Shown: in pieces, positions 44,230 to 55,187 of the stretch
How positions within the stretch are numbered: the first letter of the stretch is position 1
Layout of the letters: each line of letters begins with the position of its first letter
Assembly (NCBI RefSeq): GCF_019890725.1
Contig: NZ_JAINZZ010000021.1
Location: 1 to 64,000 of the forward strand
Reading direction: 5' to 3'
Length of the DNA: 64,000 bases
Source of the DNA: Actinacidiphila acidipaludis
GTDB taxonomy: Bacteria > Actinomycetota > Actinomycetes > Streptomycetales > Streptomycetaceae
Translations under genes and position numbers: made by a program
Notes under the pieces: model-generated
The model's database searches: none
The model's input: only the letters and a program-made list of their open reading frames with translations
What the model was told of the DNA's origin: nothing

Positions 44230-46119
44230 ATGCGCAGAACGAGACGTGCCGCCGTGCCCGCCCAGCCGGGCGGCCCCGTGGCACCGGCCCTCCGGATCCG
44301 GAGCGTCCTGCTGTCGGCCCTGGCGGCCCTCACCCTCGTCCTCGGAGTGTTCATCAGCCTGCCTGCCGCCTCGCAGGCGGCCGGCTCGCTCCCGTGCGAC
44401 ATCTACGGCGCCGCCGGCACCCCGTGCGTCGCCGCGCACAGCACCACCCGCGCGCTCTTCTCCTCGTACAACGGACCCCTGTACCAGGTCACCCGCGCCT
44501 CGGACGGCGCGACGTCCGACATCGGCCTGCTCTCCGCCGGCGGGTATGCCAACGCCGGTCAGCAGGACGGCTTCTGTCAGAACACCACGTGCCGCATCAG
44601 CAAGGTCTACGACCAGACCTCGCGGCACAACGACCTGCTCCCGGGCCCGGCCGGCACCGCCGGCGGCGTGGACCGCGGCGCCGACGCGAGCGAGATCGCC
44701 GTCTCCGCGGGCGGCCACAAGGTGTACGGCATCTGGATCTCGCCGGGTGTGGGTTACCGCTACACCGGTGTGGCCTCCGGCGTCGCCGTCAACGGCCAGC
44801 CGGAGGGCGCCTACATGGTGGCCAGCGGCACCCACGTCGGCTCGGACTGCTGCTTCGACTACGGCAACGCCGAGCGCACCCCCTCCGACACCGGCAACGG
44901 CCACATGGATGCCGTCTCCATCGCCACGACCTGCTACTTCGCGCCGTGCACCGGCTCCGGCCCGTGGGTCGAGGCGGACATGGAGAACGGCATGTTCCAG
45001 GGCGACAACGGCTCCAACACCGCGAACCAGGGGAACAACAGCCCGTATGTGACCGCGATGCTGAAGAACAACGGCCAGACGACGTACGCCATCAAGGGCG
45101 GCAACTCCCAGTCGGGCGGGCTGTCCACCTGGTGGAGTGGCGGGCTGCCGACCCGCGGCGGCTACCGGCCGATGCAGCAGGAGGGCGGCATCATCCTGGG
45201 CACTGGCGGCGACAACAGCAACCGCAACATGGGCACCTTCTTCGAGGGCGTGATGGTCGCGGGCTACCCGACCGACGCCGCGGACAACGCCGTCCAGGCC
45301 AACGTCGTCTCGGTGGGCTACGCCGGTGAGACGAACGTCCCCAACGGCCCGCAGGGCACCGTCACCGGCCCCGGAGGCCAGTGCGTGGACGTCGCCGCCG
45401 ACGACACCGGCACCAACGGCACCGCCGTCCAGCTCTGGAACTGCCAGTCCTACGCCGAGGACCAGCACTGGCAGCACAACGCCAACAGCTCGCTGAGCAC
45501 CATCGGCAGGTGCCTGGACATCAACGGCAACGGCACCGCGAACGGCACGCAGGTCGAGCTGTGGGACTGCAACGGCGTCGGCGGGCAGAAGTGGGTGCAG
45601 CGTTCCGACGGTTCGCTCTTCAACCCGCAGTCGGGCCGCTGCCTGGACTCGCCGAGCGGCGCGACGGCCAACGGCACGCGGCTGCAGATCTGGGACTGCA
45701 ACGGCAGCGGCGCGCAGAAGTTCAGCGTGAACGGCGGCGCTCCCGTCGCCGGGCCCGGCGCCAAGTGCCTCGACGTGGACGGTGACGACGTCGGCGGCAA
45801 CGGCAAGGCCGTCCAGCTCTGGGACTGCCAGTCCTACGCTGTGGACCAGCACTGGTTCCACAACGGCAACGGCACGCTGGCCACGCTCGGCAGGTGCCTG
45901 GACATCAACGGCAACGGCACCGCGAACGGCACGCAGGTCGAGCTGTGGGACTGCGACGGCGCGGGCGGCCAGGTCTGGAACCAGCAGTCGGACGGTTCGC
46001 TGGTCAACCCGCAGTCGGGCCGCTGCCTGGACTCGCCGAACGGCGCGACCGCCAACGGCACCCGGCTGCAGATCTGGGACTGCAACGGCAGCGCGGCGCA
46101 GAAGTTCGCGCTGAGCTAG
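44230..46119 (+). CDS. Secreted GH54 alpha-L-arabinofuranosidase with two ricin-type lectin domains
   Basis: A 629-residue protein from ATG 44230 with CAGGAG upstream. The signal peptide ends near residue 55 (AASQAAG). The catalytic domain (LPCDIYGAAGTPCVAAHSTTRALF onward) matches fungal-type arabinofuranosidase B; Glu252 in EADMENGMF and Asp328 in GTGGDNSNRN lie 76 residues apart, as in the characterised fungal enzyme. Two beta-trefoil lectin domains follow at about 378-500 and 505-629, each with QLW(N/D)CQSY and CLDINGNGTANGTQVELWDC repeats. It should remove arabinose side chains from plant hemicellulose while bound to sugar. Confidence 0.92.
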   Translation: MRRTRRAAVPAQPGGPVAPALRIRSVLLSALAALTLVLGVFISLPAASQAAGSLPCDIYGAAGTPCVAAHSTTRALFSSYNGPLYQVTRASDGATSDIGLLSAGGYANAGQQDGFCQNTTCRISKVYDQTSRHNDLLPGPAGTAGGVDRGADASEIAVSAGGHKVYGIWISPGVGYRYTGVASGVAVNGQPEGAYMVASGTHVGSDCCFDYGNAERTPSDTGNGHMDAVSIATTCYFAPCTGSGPWVEADMENGMFQGDNGSNTANQGNNSPYVTAMLKNNGQTTYAIKGGNSQSGGLSTWWSGGLPTRGGYRPMQQEGGIILGTGGDNSNRNMGTFFEGVMVAGYPTDAADNAVQANVVSVGYAGETNVPNGPQGTVTGPGGQCVDVAADDTGTNGTAVQLWNCQSYAEDQHWQHNANSSLSTIGRCLDINGNGTANGTQVELWDCNGVGGQKWVQRSDGSLFNPQSGRCLDSPSGATANGTRLQIWDCNGSGAQKFSVNGGAPVAGPGAKCLDVDGDDVGGNGKAVQLWDCQSYAVDQHWFHNGNGTLATLGRCLDINGNGTANGTQVELWDCDGAGGQVWNQQSDGSLVNPQSGRCLDSPNGATANGTRLQIWDCNGSAAQKFALS

Positions 46120-46152
46120 TCACGGCCGGAACGCTGAGCCAGGCACGGACGG

Positions 46153-46186
46153 ACAGGGCCGGCCCTTCGCGGAGGGCCGGCCCTGT
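46153..46186. terminator. Bidirectional terminator between GH54 and Fur-type genes
   Basis: ACAGGGCCGGCCCT and its complement form a perfect 14-bp stem with a TCGCGG loop, followed on the plus strand by TGCGTTTCTCTCT. Confidence 0.88.
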
Positions 46187-46228
46187 TGCGTTTCTCTCTC
46201 CGGCTGCGCCAGGCCCCTGTCCCGCGCC

Positions 46229-46639
46229 TCAGGCGCAGTCGGGGCACAGCCCCCGGTACGTCACCTCGACCGCCGAGAGCGTGAAACCGAACCGTTCCTC
46301 CTGCGGCAGGCCGGCCAGCAGGTTCCCGGTCGGCCGGACGTCGCGGATGCTGCCGCACCCCGAGCACACCAGGTGCTGGTGCGGCGTGTGCCCGTTCGGG
46401 TCGTACCGCTTGGCGCGCCCGTCCGTGGCGACCTCGCTGACCTCGCCGAGCACGACCAGTTCGCCGAGCGTGTTGTAGACGGTGGCCCGGGAGATCTCGG
46501 GCAGCCGAGCGGCCGCGCGGGCGTGCACCTCGTCCGCGGTCAGGTGCACGTGGTCGCCGTCGAGGACCTCGGCCACGACACGCCGCTGGGAGGTCATCCG
46601 CCAGCCGCGCCCGCGCAGTCGTTCCAGCAGGTCGCTCAT
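46229..46639 (-). CDS. Fur/PerR-family repressor (FurA/CatR-like)
   Basis: A 136-residue protein. The winged helix covers residues 1-80 (RVVAEVLDGDHVHLTADEVHARA, ISRATVYNTLGELVVLGEV). The dimer and metal domain carries HTPHQHLVCSGCGSIRDV and ends LCPDC, so the structural zinc cysteines are present. Divergence from katG indicates a peroxide-sensing repressor of the catalase-peroxidase, as FurA/CatR are in other Streptomyces. Confidence 0.93.
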   Translation of the reverse strand: MSDLLERLRGRGWRMTSQRRVVAEVLDGDHVHLTADEVHARAAARLPEISRATVYNTLGELVVLGEVSEVATDGRAKRYDPNGHTPHQHLVCSGCGSIRDVRPTGNLLAGLPQEERFGFTLSAVEVTYRGLCPDCA

Positions 46640-46724
46640 ATCGGTTCACCTTCGGCTTGGTGGGACACCGGAACAGTATCAGTGCTGGTCCGGAACCCGA
46701 CAGGTTATGCGTTTGGCGTCCTTC

Positions 46725-46752
46725 TTGACTTGGACTCCGTCCATCGTAGGAT
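46725..46752 (+). promoter_or_regulatory. Candidate katG promoter with internal operator
   Basis: TTGACT at 46725-46730 and TAGGAT at 46747-46752 are spaced by 16 bases. The spacer contains TGGACTCCGTCCA (46731-46743), a perfect inverted repeat, where a Fur-type repressor would block polymerase. Confidence 0.6.
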
Positions 46753-46884
46753 CGCTTCTGGTGGTAGCCAAGAGACAGAAGGAACTCCGGCCGCCCCCGG
46801 CCGCGGTCCGGCCCCCGCGTACGGCGCGGCGGGGGCGGCGACGCGGCGGGGACGGCGGGAGCAGGCCGCCACCCGCATTCCTGA

Positions 46885-49149
<2,265 letters not shown>

Positions 49150-49164
49150 GCATGACCGTCTGAC

Positions 49165-49198
49165 TCCGGGCCGGCCCCTGCGCGGGGGCCGGCCCGGA
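49165..49198 (+). terminator. katG terminator
   Basis: TCCGGGCCGGCCCC and its complement form a perfect 14-bp stem 15 bp past the katG stop. Confidence 0.82.
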
Positions 49199-49276
49199 CG
49201 TCTGTCCGGAGGTCTGTCCGGACATCGGTGCCGAAGGTCTGTCCGCGCGGGGAAGCCCGCCGGGGAGGGTCCCTTC

Positions 49277-50542
49277 TCAGCCGGGCAGCCGGTCGGGCAG
49301 GCCGAAGCGGGGGAGCAGGGCGGGGTCGCCGAAACGGGTGACCGCGCTGATCCCATCGCCCGTCAGCGTCAGCACCACCAGGCCGTACGGGTCCGCGCCG
49401 GAGCTGCCCGCCGCGCGCAGGTAACAGCCGAACGCAGGACTGCCGTTCGCCCGGGTCGGCAGCAGCCGCAACGACCGGCCGCCCCACCACGGCAGCGCCT
49501 GGTAGAACCGCGCGATGGCCGCGCGGCCCTGGTATGCCAGCGGCTCCGGCGGCATCGTCAGCCACGCGTCGCCGGTCAGCAGCGCGAGCAGCCCGTCGAT
49601 GTCGGAGCCCTCCACGGCCGCCGCGAACCGCTCGGCGATCTCCCGTTCCCGCGCCGACCGCGGCAGCGGCAGCGCGTCCCGGCCGCGCGGCGGCAGGTTC
49701 CCGTCCAGCGTGGCGCGGGCCCGCTGCAGCGCGCTGTTCACCGACACACCGGAGACGTCCAGCAGGTCCGCGACCTCGGCCGCGCGGAACCCCAGCACGT
49801 CCCGCAGCACCAGCACCGCGCGCTGCCGCGCCGGCAGCCGCTGCAACCCGGCCACGAACGCCAGCGCCAGCGACTCCCGCGTCTCGTAGCGAGCCTCCGG
49901 CCCGGGCGCGGCGTCCGGCAGCTCCGCCAGCAGCGCGTCCGGGTACGGCTCGTACCGCGGCGGCTCCGAGCGCCGGGTCGGTTCCGGCAGCACCGGGGGC
50001 AGGTCCGACGGTCGCAGATCCGACAGCCCCAGATCCGACGGCGCCCGGGCGCCGGGTTCCGTGGACGCCGTCCGCGGGCGGCGCCCGGCGGCACGCAGCA
50101 CGTTCAGGCAGCGGTTGGTCGCGATCCGGTACAGCCAGGCGCGCACCGACGACCGCTCCTGGAACCCCTCGAGCCCGCGCCACGCCGCCAGCAGCGTCTC
50201 CTGGACGGCGTCCTCCGCGTCCTGCACCGAGCCGAGCATGCGGTAGCAGTGCAGGTGCAACTCGCGCCGGTACGGCTCGGTGAGGTCCCGGAACGCGTCC
50301 CCGTCGCCCGCCCGGGCCCGCTCCAGCGCCGATCCGCTCACCGTCACATTTGCCGTCACCGTTGTCGTCACCACTGCCGTCCTCGCGGTCCTCACCGTGG
50401 TCGTCCTCGCGGTCGTCCTCGCGGTCGCCACCGCGCCCGCGCCAGTCGTCGCCCTCGCGCCCGCGCCCGTCGTCGCCCTCGCGCCCGCGCCCGTCGTCGC
50501 CCTCGCGCCCGCGCCCGTCGTCGCCCTCGCGCCGTGCGTCAT
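49277..50542 (-). CDS. ECF41/SigG-like sigma factor with SnoaL-type C-terminal domain
   Basis: A 421-residue protein from ATG 50542 with GGAGGAGG upstream. Residues about 3-60 are low complexity, beginning with four tandem GARATTGA units. Region 2 (FRDLTEPYRRELHLHCYRMLGSVQDAEDAVQETLLAAWRGL) and region 4 (LPARQRAVLVLRDVLGFRAAEVADLLDVSGVSVNSALQRAR) follow. The C-terminus is a SnoaL-like domain (FAAAVEGSDIDGLLALLTGDAWLTMPP, GRAAIARFY), which in such sigma factors controls activity in cis. No separate anti-sigma gene adjoins. It is divergent from the SDR gene at 50698. Confidence 0.9.
   Translation of the reverse strand: MTHGARATTGAGARATTGAGARATTGAGARATTGAGAVATARTTARTTTVRTARTAVVTTTVTANVTVSGSALERARAGDGDAFRDLTEPYRRELHLHCYRMLGSVQDAEDAVQETLLAAWRGLEGFQERSSVRAWLYRIATNRCLNVLRAAGRRPRTASTEPGARAPSDLGLSDLRPSDLPPVLPEPTRRSEPPRYEPYPDALLAELPDAAPGPEARYETRESLALAFVAGLQRLPARQRAVLVLRDVLGFRAAEVADLLDVSGVSVNSALQRARATLDGNLPPRGRDALPLPRSAREREIAERFAAAVEGSDIDGLLALLTGDAWLTMPPEPLAYQGRAAIARFYQALPWWGGRSLRLLPTRANGSPAFGCYLRAAGSSGADPYGLVVLTLTGDGISAVTRFGDPALLPRFGLPDRLPG
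50433..50533. repeat. 24-bp tandem repeats in the sigma factor 5' end
   Basis: Four units of GCGCCCGCGCCCGTCGTCGC plus CCTC, the first with one change, encode the GARATTGA repeats. Less regular GTCCTCGCG units continue the low-complexity tract to the left. Confidence 0.88.
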
Positions 50543-50697
50543 CGCTGCGCCTCCTCCGGCCTCCTGTCGTGAGGACACCGCCCGGCCCGGAAAGTCATCG
50601 GTGACTTCGTGCCGGCGGCCGTGTCTCAACCAACGACCGCACCACGAGGCCGTCCCGCGGGCGGCCGGCACGAACGACAGCCAAGGAGAACGTCGCC

Positions 50698-51414
50698 ATG
50701 ACCACCATCACGGGCAGCGCGGTACTGATCACCGGGGGGAACCGCGGCATCGGCCGGGCCCTCGTCGAGGAGGCCCTGACCAGGGGCGCGGTCAGGGTCT
50801 ACGCCGGAACGCGGCAGCCCCTGGCGCATCCCGACCCGCGTGTCACGCCCCTCACCCTGGACGTGACCGACCCGGCGCAGGTGCGGGAGGCCGCCGAACA
50901 GGTCGGCACGCTGGACATCCTCGTCAACAACGCCGGAGTCGCCCTCCCCGACGTCCTCGACGACCGGGGCGCCCTCGAACGCCACCTCGCCGTCAACCTC
51001 TACGGCACCTACGAGGTGACGCAGGCGTTCCTGCCGCACCTGGAGGCGGCGCAGGGCGCCATCGTCAACAACCTCTCGGTGAACGGCTTCGCGCCGCTGC
51101 CGCTGCTGCCCGCCTACTCCGCCTCCAAGGCCGCCGCCTTCTCCCTCACGCAGTCGCTGCGCGTGCTGCTCGCGGCGCGGGGCGTGCGGGTCCTCGCGGT
51201 GATGACCGGGCCGGTGGACACGGACATGACCCGGGAGATCCACGTCCCCAAGGCGTCCCCCGCGTCCGTGGCGCGGGCCGTCCTCGACGGGGTGGAGAAG
51301 GACGAGGAGGAGATCTTCCCCGATCCGCTGTCCGCTCCCCTCGCCGAGGGCTGGCGCACCGGCATGGTCAAGACCCTGGCCCGGCGGCTCGCCGAGATGC
51401 CGACCTCCGGCTGA
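50698..51414 (+). CDS. SDR-family oxidoreductase
   Basis: A 238-residue protein with AAGGAG upstream of ATG 50698. The motifs are ITGGNRGIGRAL, LDILVNNAGVAL, NNLSVNGFAPLPLLPAYSASKAA with the Ser and YSASK residues, and MTGPVDTDM. It is a classical SDR. Divergence from the SnoaL-type sigma factor gene suggests it is one of that factor's targets. Confidence 0.92.
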   Translation: MTTITGSAVLITGGNRGIGRALVEEALTRGAVRVYAGTRQPLAHPDPRVTPLTLDVTDPAQVREAAEQVGTLDILVNNAGVALPDVLDDRGALERHLAVNLYGTYEVTQAFLPHLEAAQGAIVNNLSVNGFAPLPLLPAYSASKAAAFSLTQSLRVLLAARGVRVLAVMTGPVDTDMTREIHVPKASPASVARAVLDGVEKDEEEIFPDPLSAPLAEGWRTGMVKTLARRLAEMPTSG

Positions 51415-51420
51415 GCGCGA

Positions 51421-51444
51421 GGGCGCGGGCACGTCCCCGCGCCC
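51421..51444 (+). terminator. Terminator after the SDR gene
   Basis: GGGCGCGGG and CCCGCGCCC form a perfect 9-bp stem followed by CCTTTGT, seven bases past the stop. Confidence 0.7.
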
Positions 51445-51579
51445 CCTTTGTCGCGCTTCGTCCCCTGCGGGCCCGGCCACTTCGTGAGGTGCACGGGGAA
51501 GAGGTGTCCCATGGGGTGCCGGAGACCCCGCAGGGTGGGTACCTTCATCGGCGGCCGACGAATTCCGTTGGTCCGTACC

Positions 51580-51618
51580 AGGGTTGAACAACCCTCCCTA
51601 CCAGGGCTGATCAACCCC
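51580..51618 (+). promoter_or_regulatory. Two tandem palindromes before the ThuA gene
   Basis: AGGGTTGAACAACCCT (51580-51595) is a perfect palindrome. AGGGCTGATCAACCCC (51603-51618) is an imperfect copy. Their centres are 23 bp apart, both preceded by TACC, and they end 17 bp before the ATG: a likely repressor site. Confidence 0.6.
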
Positions 51619-51635
51619 TCGACGAAGGAGACCCC

Positions 51636-52889
51636 ATGACCAGATGGTTAGCCGCCGGGATGGCGCGCCCCCGGCGCACCGCGCTGCAACTGCTCGCCGC
51701 GCTCCTGCTGCTCCTCGGCGTCGAGGTGGCCCCGGCCCACCACGCGCGGGCCGACACGCCGTTCAACGTCATCGCCTTCTACGACGGCACCTACGACGCG
51801 GCGCACATCAGCTTCGTGCACGAGGCCAATGCCTGGTTCCCGCAGCAGGCGGCCGCCAACGGCTTCACGTACACCGCCACCAACGACTGGTCCCGGCTCA
51901 ACGCCAGTGAGCTGTCGCACTACCAGGTGGTGATGTTCCTGGACAACTACCCGCAGACCGCCGCCGAACAGAGCGCGTTCCAGACCTACATGAACAACGG
52001 CGGCGGCTGGATCGGCTTCCACGTCGCCGCGTACAACGACACCTCGTCCAACGGCTGGTCCTGGTACCACCAGACCTTCCTCGGCACGGGCCTGTTCGCG
52101 TCCAACTCCTGGGGCCCGACGTCCGAGACGCTGAAGATCGAGGACCCGAACCACCCGGCGACCGCGGGCCTGCCGGCCACCATCACCTCGTCCGTCAGCG
52201 AGTGGTACAGCTGGCAGAACGACCTGCGGCAGAACCCGGCGATCGACATCCTGGCGTCGCTGGACCCGTCAACGTTTCCGGTCGGCACCGACCCCAACCA
52301 GACCTGGTACAGCGGCTACTACCCGATCGTCTGGTCGAACCGGAACTACCACATGGTCTACAACAACTTCGGGCACAACGCGATGGACTACTCGACGAAC
52401 ACGACCCTGTCGTCGACCTTCGCCAGCGCCGACCAGAACAAGCTGCTGCTGCAGGAGATCAAGTGGGCGGCCGGCCAGGCCGGTCCGGTCACACCGCCGA
52501 CGCAGCACACCGGACCCGTCACCGGCTACGCCGGCAAGTGCATGGACGTCGCCGGGGCCGGCAGCGCCAACGGCACGGCCGTCCAGCTCTACGACTGCAA
52601 CGGCACCAACGCCCAGAACTGGACGGTCGGTTCCGACGGCACCCTCCGCGCGCTGGGCAAATGCCTCGACGTCACCAGCGCCGGCACCGCCAACGGCACC
52701 AAGCTCCAGCTCTGGGACTGCAACGGCACCGGGGCGCAGCAGTGGGTCGCCGAGTCCGACGGGCACCTGAAGAACCCCAGCTCCGGCCGCTATGTCGACG
52801 TCACCAACGGCACCTCGGCCAACGGCACGCGCCTGCAGATCTGGGACCGCAACAGCAACGCCTGGCAGCTCTGGCACCTGCCTGCCTGA
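51636..52889 (+). CDS. Secreted ThuA-domain protein with ricin-type lectin domain
   Basis: A 417-residue protein with GAAGGAGA upstream of ATG 51636. A signal peptide covers residues 1-38. The ThuA domain, a GATase1-like fold, spans about 45-280 (FNVIAFYDGTYDAAHISFVHEANAWF, NGGGWIGFHVAAY, YPIVWSNRNYHMVYNNFGHNAMDY). A ricin-type beta-trefoil follows (CMDVAGAGSANGTAVQLYDCNG and two further repeats). ThuA proteins are linked to sugar metabolism, but the reaction is not settled; the lectin domain suggests action on extracellular polysaccharide. Confidence 0.9.
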   Translation: MTRWLAAGMARPRRTALQLLAALLLLLGVEVAPAHHARADTPFNVIAFYDGTYDAAHISFVHEANAWFPQQAAANGFTYTATNDWSRLNASELSHYQVVMFLDNYPQTAAEQSAFQTYMNNGGGWIGFHVAAYNDTSSNGWSWYHQTFLGTGLFASNSWGPTSETLKIEDPNHPATAGLPATITSSVSEWYSWQNDLRQNPAIDILASLDPSTFPVGTDPNQTWYSGYYPIVWSNRNYHMVYNNFGHNAMDYSTNTTLSSTFASADQNKLLLQEIKWAAGQAGPVTPPTQHTGPVTGYAGKCMDVAGAGSANGTAVQLYDCNGTNAQNWTVGSDGTLRALGKCLDVTSAGTANGTKLQLWDCNGTGAQQWVAESDGHLKNPSSGRYVDVTNGTSANGTRLQIWDRNSNAWQLWHLPA

Positions 52890-52954
52890 TCCCGCCGGTG
52901 CGTTGATCCCGGGGCCGCCCGCCCGCCATCCACGGCCGGCCCCACACCGTGATC

Positions 52955-53015
52955 GGGGGCGCGGGGAACCGCCGCCCAGCCTCGGCCGGGAGCACGAGCG
53001 GTTCTCCGCGCCCCC
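52955..53015 (+). terminator. Large hairpin after the ThuA gene
   Basis: GGGGGCGCGGGGAACCGC (52955-52972) pairs perfectly across most of its length with 52998-53015. The stem has the same core as the dispersed repeat elements (GGGGCGCGGGGAAC). Confidence 0.65.
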
Positions 53016-53085
53016 TCGGCACGTCCCCAGGCCCTCGATCGAATATGTGGTTCGCCGGCCGGCCGGACCCGCCTAAGGTGAGCCC

Positions 53086-53475
53086 ATGATCACCCACATC
53101 TCTCCCGACGGAGTCGCCCCGGCGAACGGCTACAGCCACGTCGTCCTCGGCGAGGGCCGGCTCGTCGCCGTCTCCGGCCAGATCGCGCTGGACGAACAGG
53201 GGAACCTCGTCGGCGCGGACGATCCGGCGGCCCAGGCCCGCCAGGTCTTCGAGAACCTCCGCCGCTGCCTGGCCGCCGCGGACGCCACCTTCGCCGACGT
53301 CGTCAAGCTCACCTTCTTCGTCACCGACGTCGCCGTCCTCCCCGCCGTGCGCGAGGCCCGCGACGCCCACATCGACACGTCCCGCCCGCCGGCCAGCACC
53401 GCCGTCCAGGTCGCCGCCCTCTTCCGCCCCGACCTCCTCCTCGAAGTCGAAGCACTGGCGATCCTCCGCAACTGA
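53086..53475 (+). CDS. RidA/YjgF-family protein
   Basis: A 129-residue protein, full length, with AAGGTGAG upstream of ATG 53086. It shows VAVSGQIALDEQGNLVGADDPAAQARQVFENL and ends RPPASTAVQVAALFRPDLLLEVEALAIL, where canonical RidA has an Arg in an R-P-A-R-S-type motif replaced by P-A-S-T; the enamine deaminase Arg may therefore be absent. Family members hydrolyse reactive enamine/imine intermediates or act in other catabolic steps. It is monocistronic. Confidence 0.92.
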   Translation: MITHISPDGVAPANGYSHVVLGEGRLVAVSGQIALDEQGNLVGADDPAAQARQVFENLRRCLAAADATFADVVKLTFFVTDVAVLPAVREARDAHIDTSRPPASTAVQVAALFRPDLLLEVEALAILRN

Positions 53476-53630
53476 CCGCGGGGGCTGGGGTTTTCCCCCA
53501 TGGCTGGGCAGGGCGAGCCGCGGGTCGGAGGCCACCCGGCGTGCGCCGTCAGGCGTTCCAGGCGAGCGGGCCTGCATGGTCCCCCGTTCCCCGTTCCCCG
53601 CTCCACCCTTGTTCCCGCACTCTCCGCCGG

Positions 53631-54191
53631 TCACCCGAAGCTGACGGGCACCTGCGCGTTCCACGCCACCGTGCTCGCGGAGGCGAAGTTCTGGCCGTCG
53701 ACGACCGCGCCCATGCCGCTGGAAGCGACCCAGCGCAGCGTCATCGACCGCCGCGGGAGATCCACGTCGCCCTGGATCTCCAGCGTCGAACTCCCGGCCG
53801 GCCCGGGGGTGACGGACTGCCCCTCGAAGTCGACCGTGCCGCCGGAGACGGTGTAGGTCCCGCTGAGCGGAACCCCGACGGTGTCGACCGTGGTGAACCT
53901 GAACGTGCCGTTCGCGTAGAGGTCGAGGACGCTGTTGGCGGCCCGGTTCCGCGCCGCGGCCTGCCAGGACGCCTGGCCCTGGACCAGGTCGAACTGCGTC
54001 AGGCCCCCCGCACGCACCTCGCTCGGCACCCCGGACCCGCCGTCGACCGGCGTGCCGCCCACCGCGCCGGACGACGCGCCGTCCGTCGGACTCCTCTCCG
54101 CACCACGGGAGTTGACCCCGCACGCACAGAGCAGCACAAGGAGCACGGAAGCCGCCGGCCACCTGGTCCGGCGCCCTGCCCTCCGTTTCAA
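53631..54191 (-). CDS. Putative lipoprotein
   Basis: A 186-residue protein with an Arg-rich N-terminus, a hydrophobic core (ASVLLVLLCAC) and a Cys at about residue 24 that fits a lipobox. A Gly/Ser linker is followed by a beta-rich domain (LDLYANGTFRFTTVDTVGVPLSGTYTVSGGTVDFEG) resembling lipocalin-like or META-type folds. No family is recognised. It probably faces the outside of the membrane. Confidence 0.78.
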   Translation of the reverse strand: MKRRAGRRTRWPAASVLLVLLCACGVNSRGAERSPTDGASSGAVGGTPVDGGSGVPSEVRAGGLTQFDLVQGQASWQAAARNRAANSVLDLYANGTFRFTTVDTVGVPLSGTYTVSGGTVDFEGQSVTPGPAGSSTLEIQGDVDLPRRSMTLRWVASSGMGAVVDGQNFASASTVAWNAQVPVSFG

Positions 54192-54506
54192 CGCCCGCCC
54201 CTCTCGTCGCGCTGGAACCCCCGGATCCGGACCTCACGCCCGGTTCAGGACAGGCCCCCACGATAGGGGCGCCGATCCGTCACCACCCATCACAGAATGC
54301 CGGGATATTTCCTACGCTTCCGGCATGTCAGGCCACGGCCTCAATGTCAGTAGGCGCGCGCCGTTGTCGCAGGCCGCAGCACCCCTCCCGGTGAAGCCAC
54401 GCAAGGCGGCTGGTCGAGGGAGCGGGGTGAGGGCGCCCACGGGGGTCCGGGTTCGGGGTCCGGGGTTCGCCTGCGCGGGCGTGCGGGAGTCCGCTTCACT
54501 GAGGGC

Positions 54507-54722
54507 GTGGAACTCATCGAACCGCCCGTGAAGTGGGACCAGCGGAACCATGCGCCCGGCACCAAGTCGCATGCGCAGCAGTGCACGTGGGGTGCGCCGT
54601 GCGACCGCGAGGCGGAGTGGAGCGTGCACGTCACGTCCAAGGGCGGCGAGAGCTGGTGGGCCGCGTGCGAGACGCATCGCGCGGCGAGCGACGTCCTGAA
54701 CGGGGTCGCCACCGTCGAGTAG
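54507..54722 (+). CDS. Small conserved-type protein with Cys pair
   Basis: A 71-residue frame from GTG 54507: VELIEPPVKWDQRNHAPG, CTWGAPCDREAEWSVHV, WWAACETHRAASD. CxxxxxC and C-x-x-H could bind zinc. Coding bias is good and the length matches small Streptomyces proteins, but I cannot assign a function. A frameshifted gene lies convergently just beyond. Confidence 0.6.
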   Translation: MELIEPPVKWDQRNHAPGTKSHAQQCTWGAPCDREAEWSVHVTSKGGESWWAACETHRAASDVLNGVATVE

Positions 54723-54739
54723 GGGGGCCGGCGAGCGGC

Positions 54740-55022
54740 TCAAGCGGACGAGCCCCTGACGCCCTCCTTGAACGGGGCCTCGAGCTGGTCCGCGAAGTTG
54801 ACCCACATGGAGCGCAGCCAGGACCTTCTCCTGGGAGATCGTGAACGTCTGGTAGTGCTCGGAGACGACACCGTCGCGGTGCTCGAGCTGGAAGACGTTG
54901 TCGTCGCGGAGCAGGACCTGGATGTACCAGTCGCCCGGGCGCAGGCTGTCGAGCATCGTCGCGACGGGCCGCTCGGACGGACGTCTGAGGGTGTGTCCAC
55001 GCTCGTCGGTTGCGATCAGCAC
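54740..55022 (-). pseudogene. Frameshifted small protein gene
   Basis: In one frame the text reads VLIATDERGHTLRRPSERPV, MLDSLRPGDWYIQVLLRDDN, FQLEHRDGVVSEHYQTFTIS and QEKVLAA. About position 54820 the sensible text moves to another frame: LRSMWVNFADQLEAPFKEGV and a stop at 54740. Together this is one continuous small protein broken by a single-base indel. The start is also unclear (GTG 55022 or an ancestral Met further up). A sequencing error would look the same. Confidence 0.6.
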
Positions 55023-55187
55023 GACGGGATCATGGAGGACGGGTCTGACGGCGGGCGGTAGGGCTCGTGCATGGCCGCCATTGCGGTGCTTCCGGGCCGG
55101 GCCTGCGCGGTGGCAGCGGGGCCGACGGGCCGCCCGATGCGTTGATGGCAAGTGCGGATCAAGGGGACCGCCGCACGGAGGCCGCAC

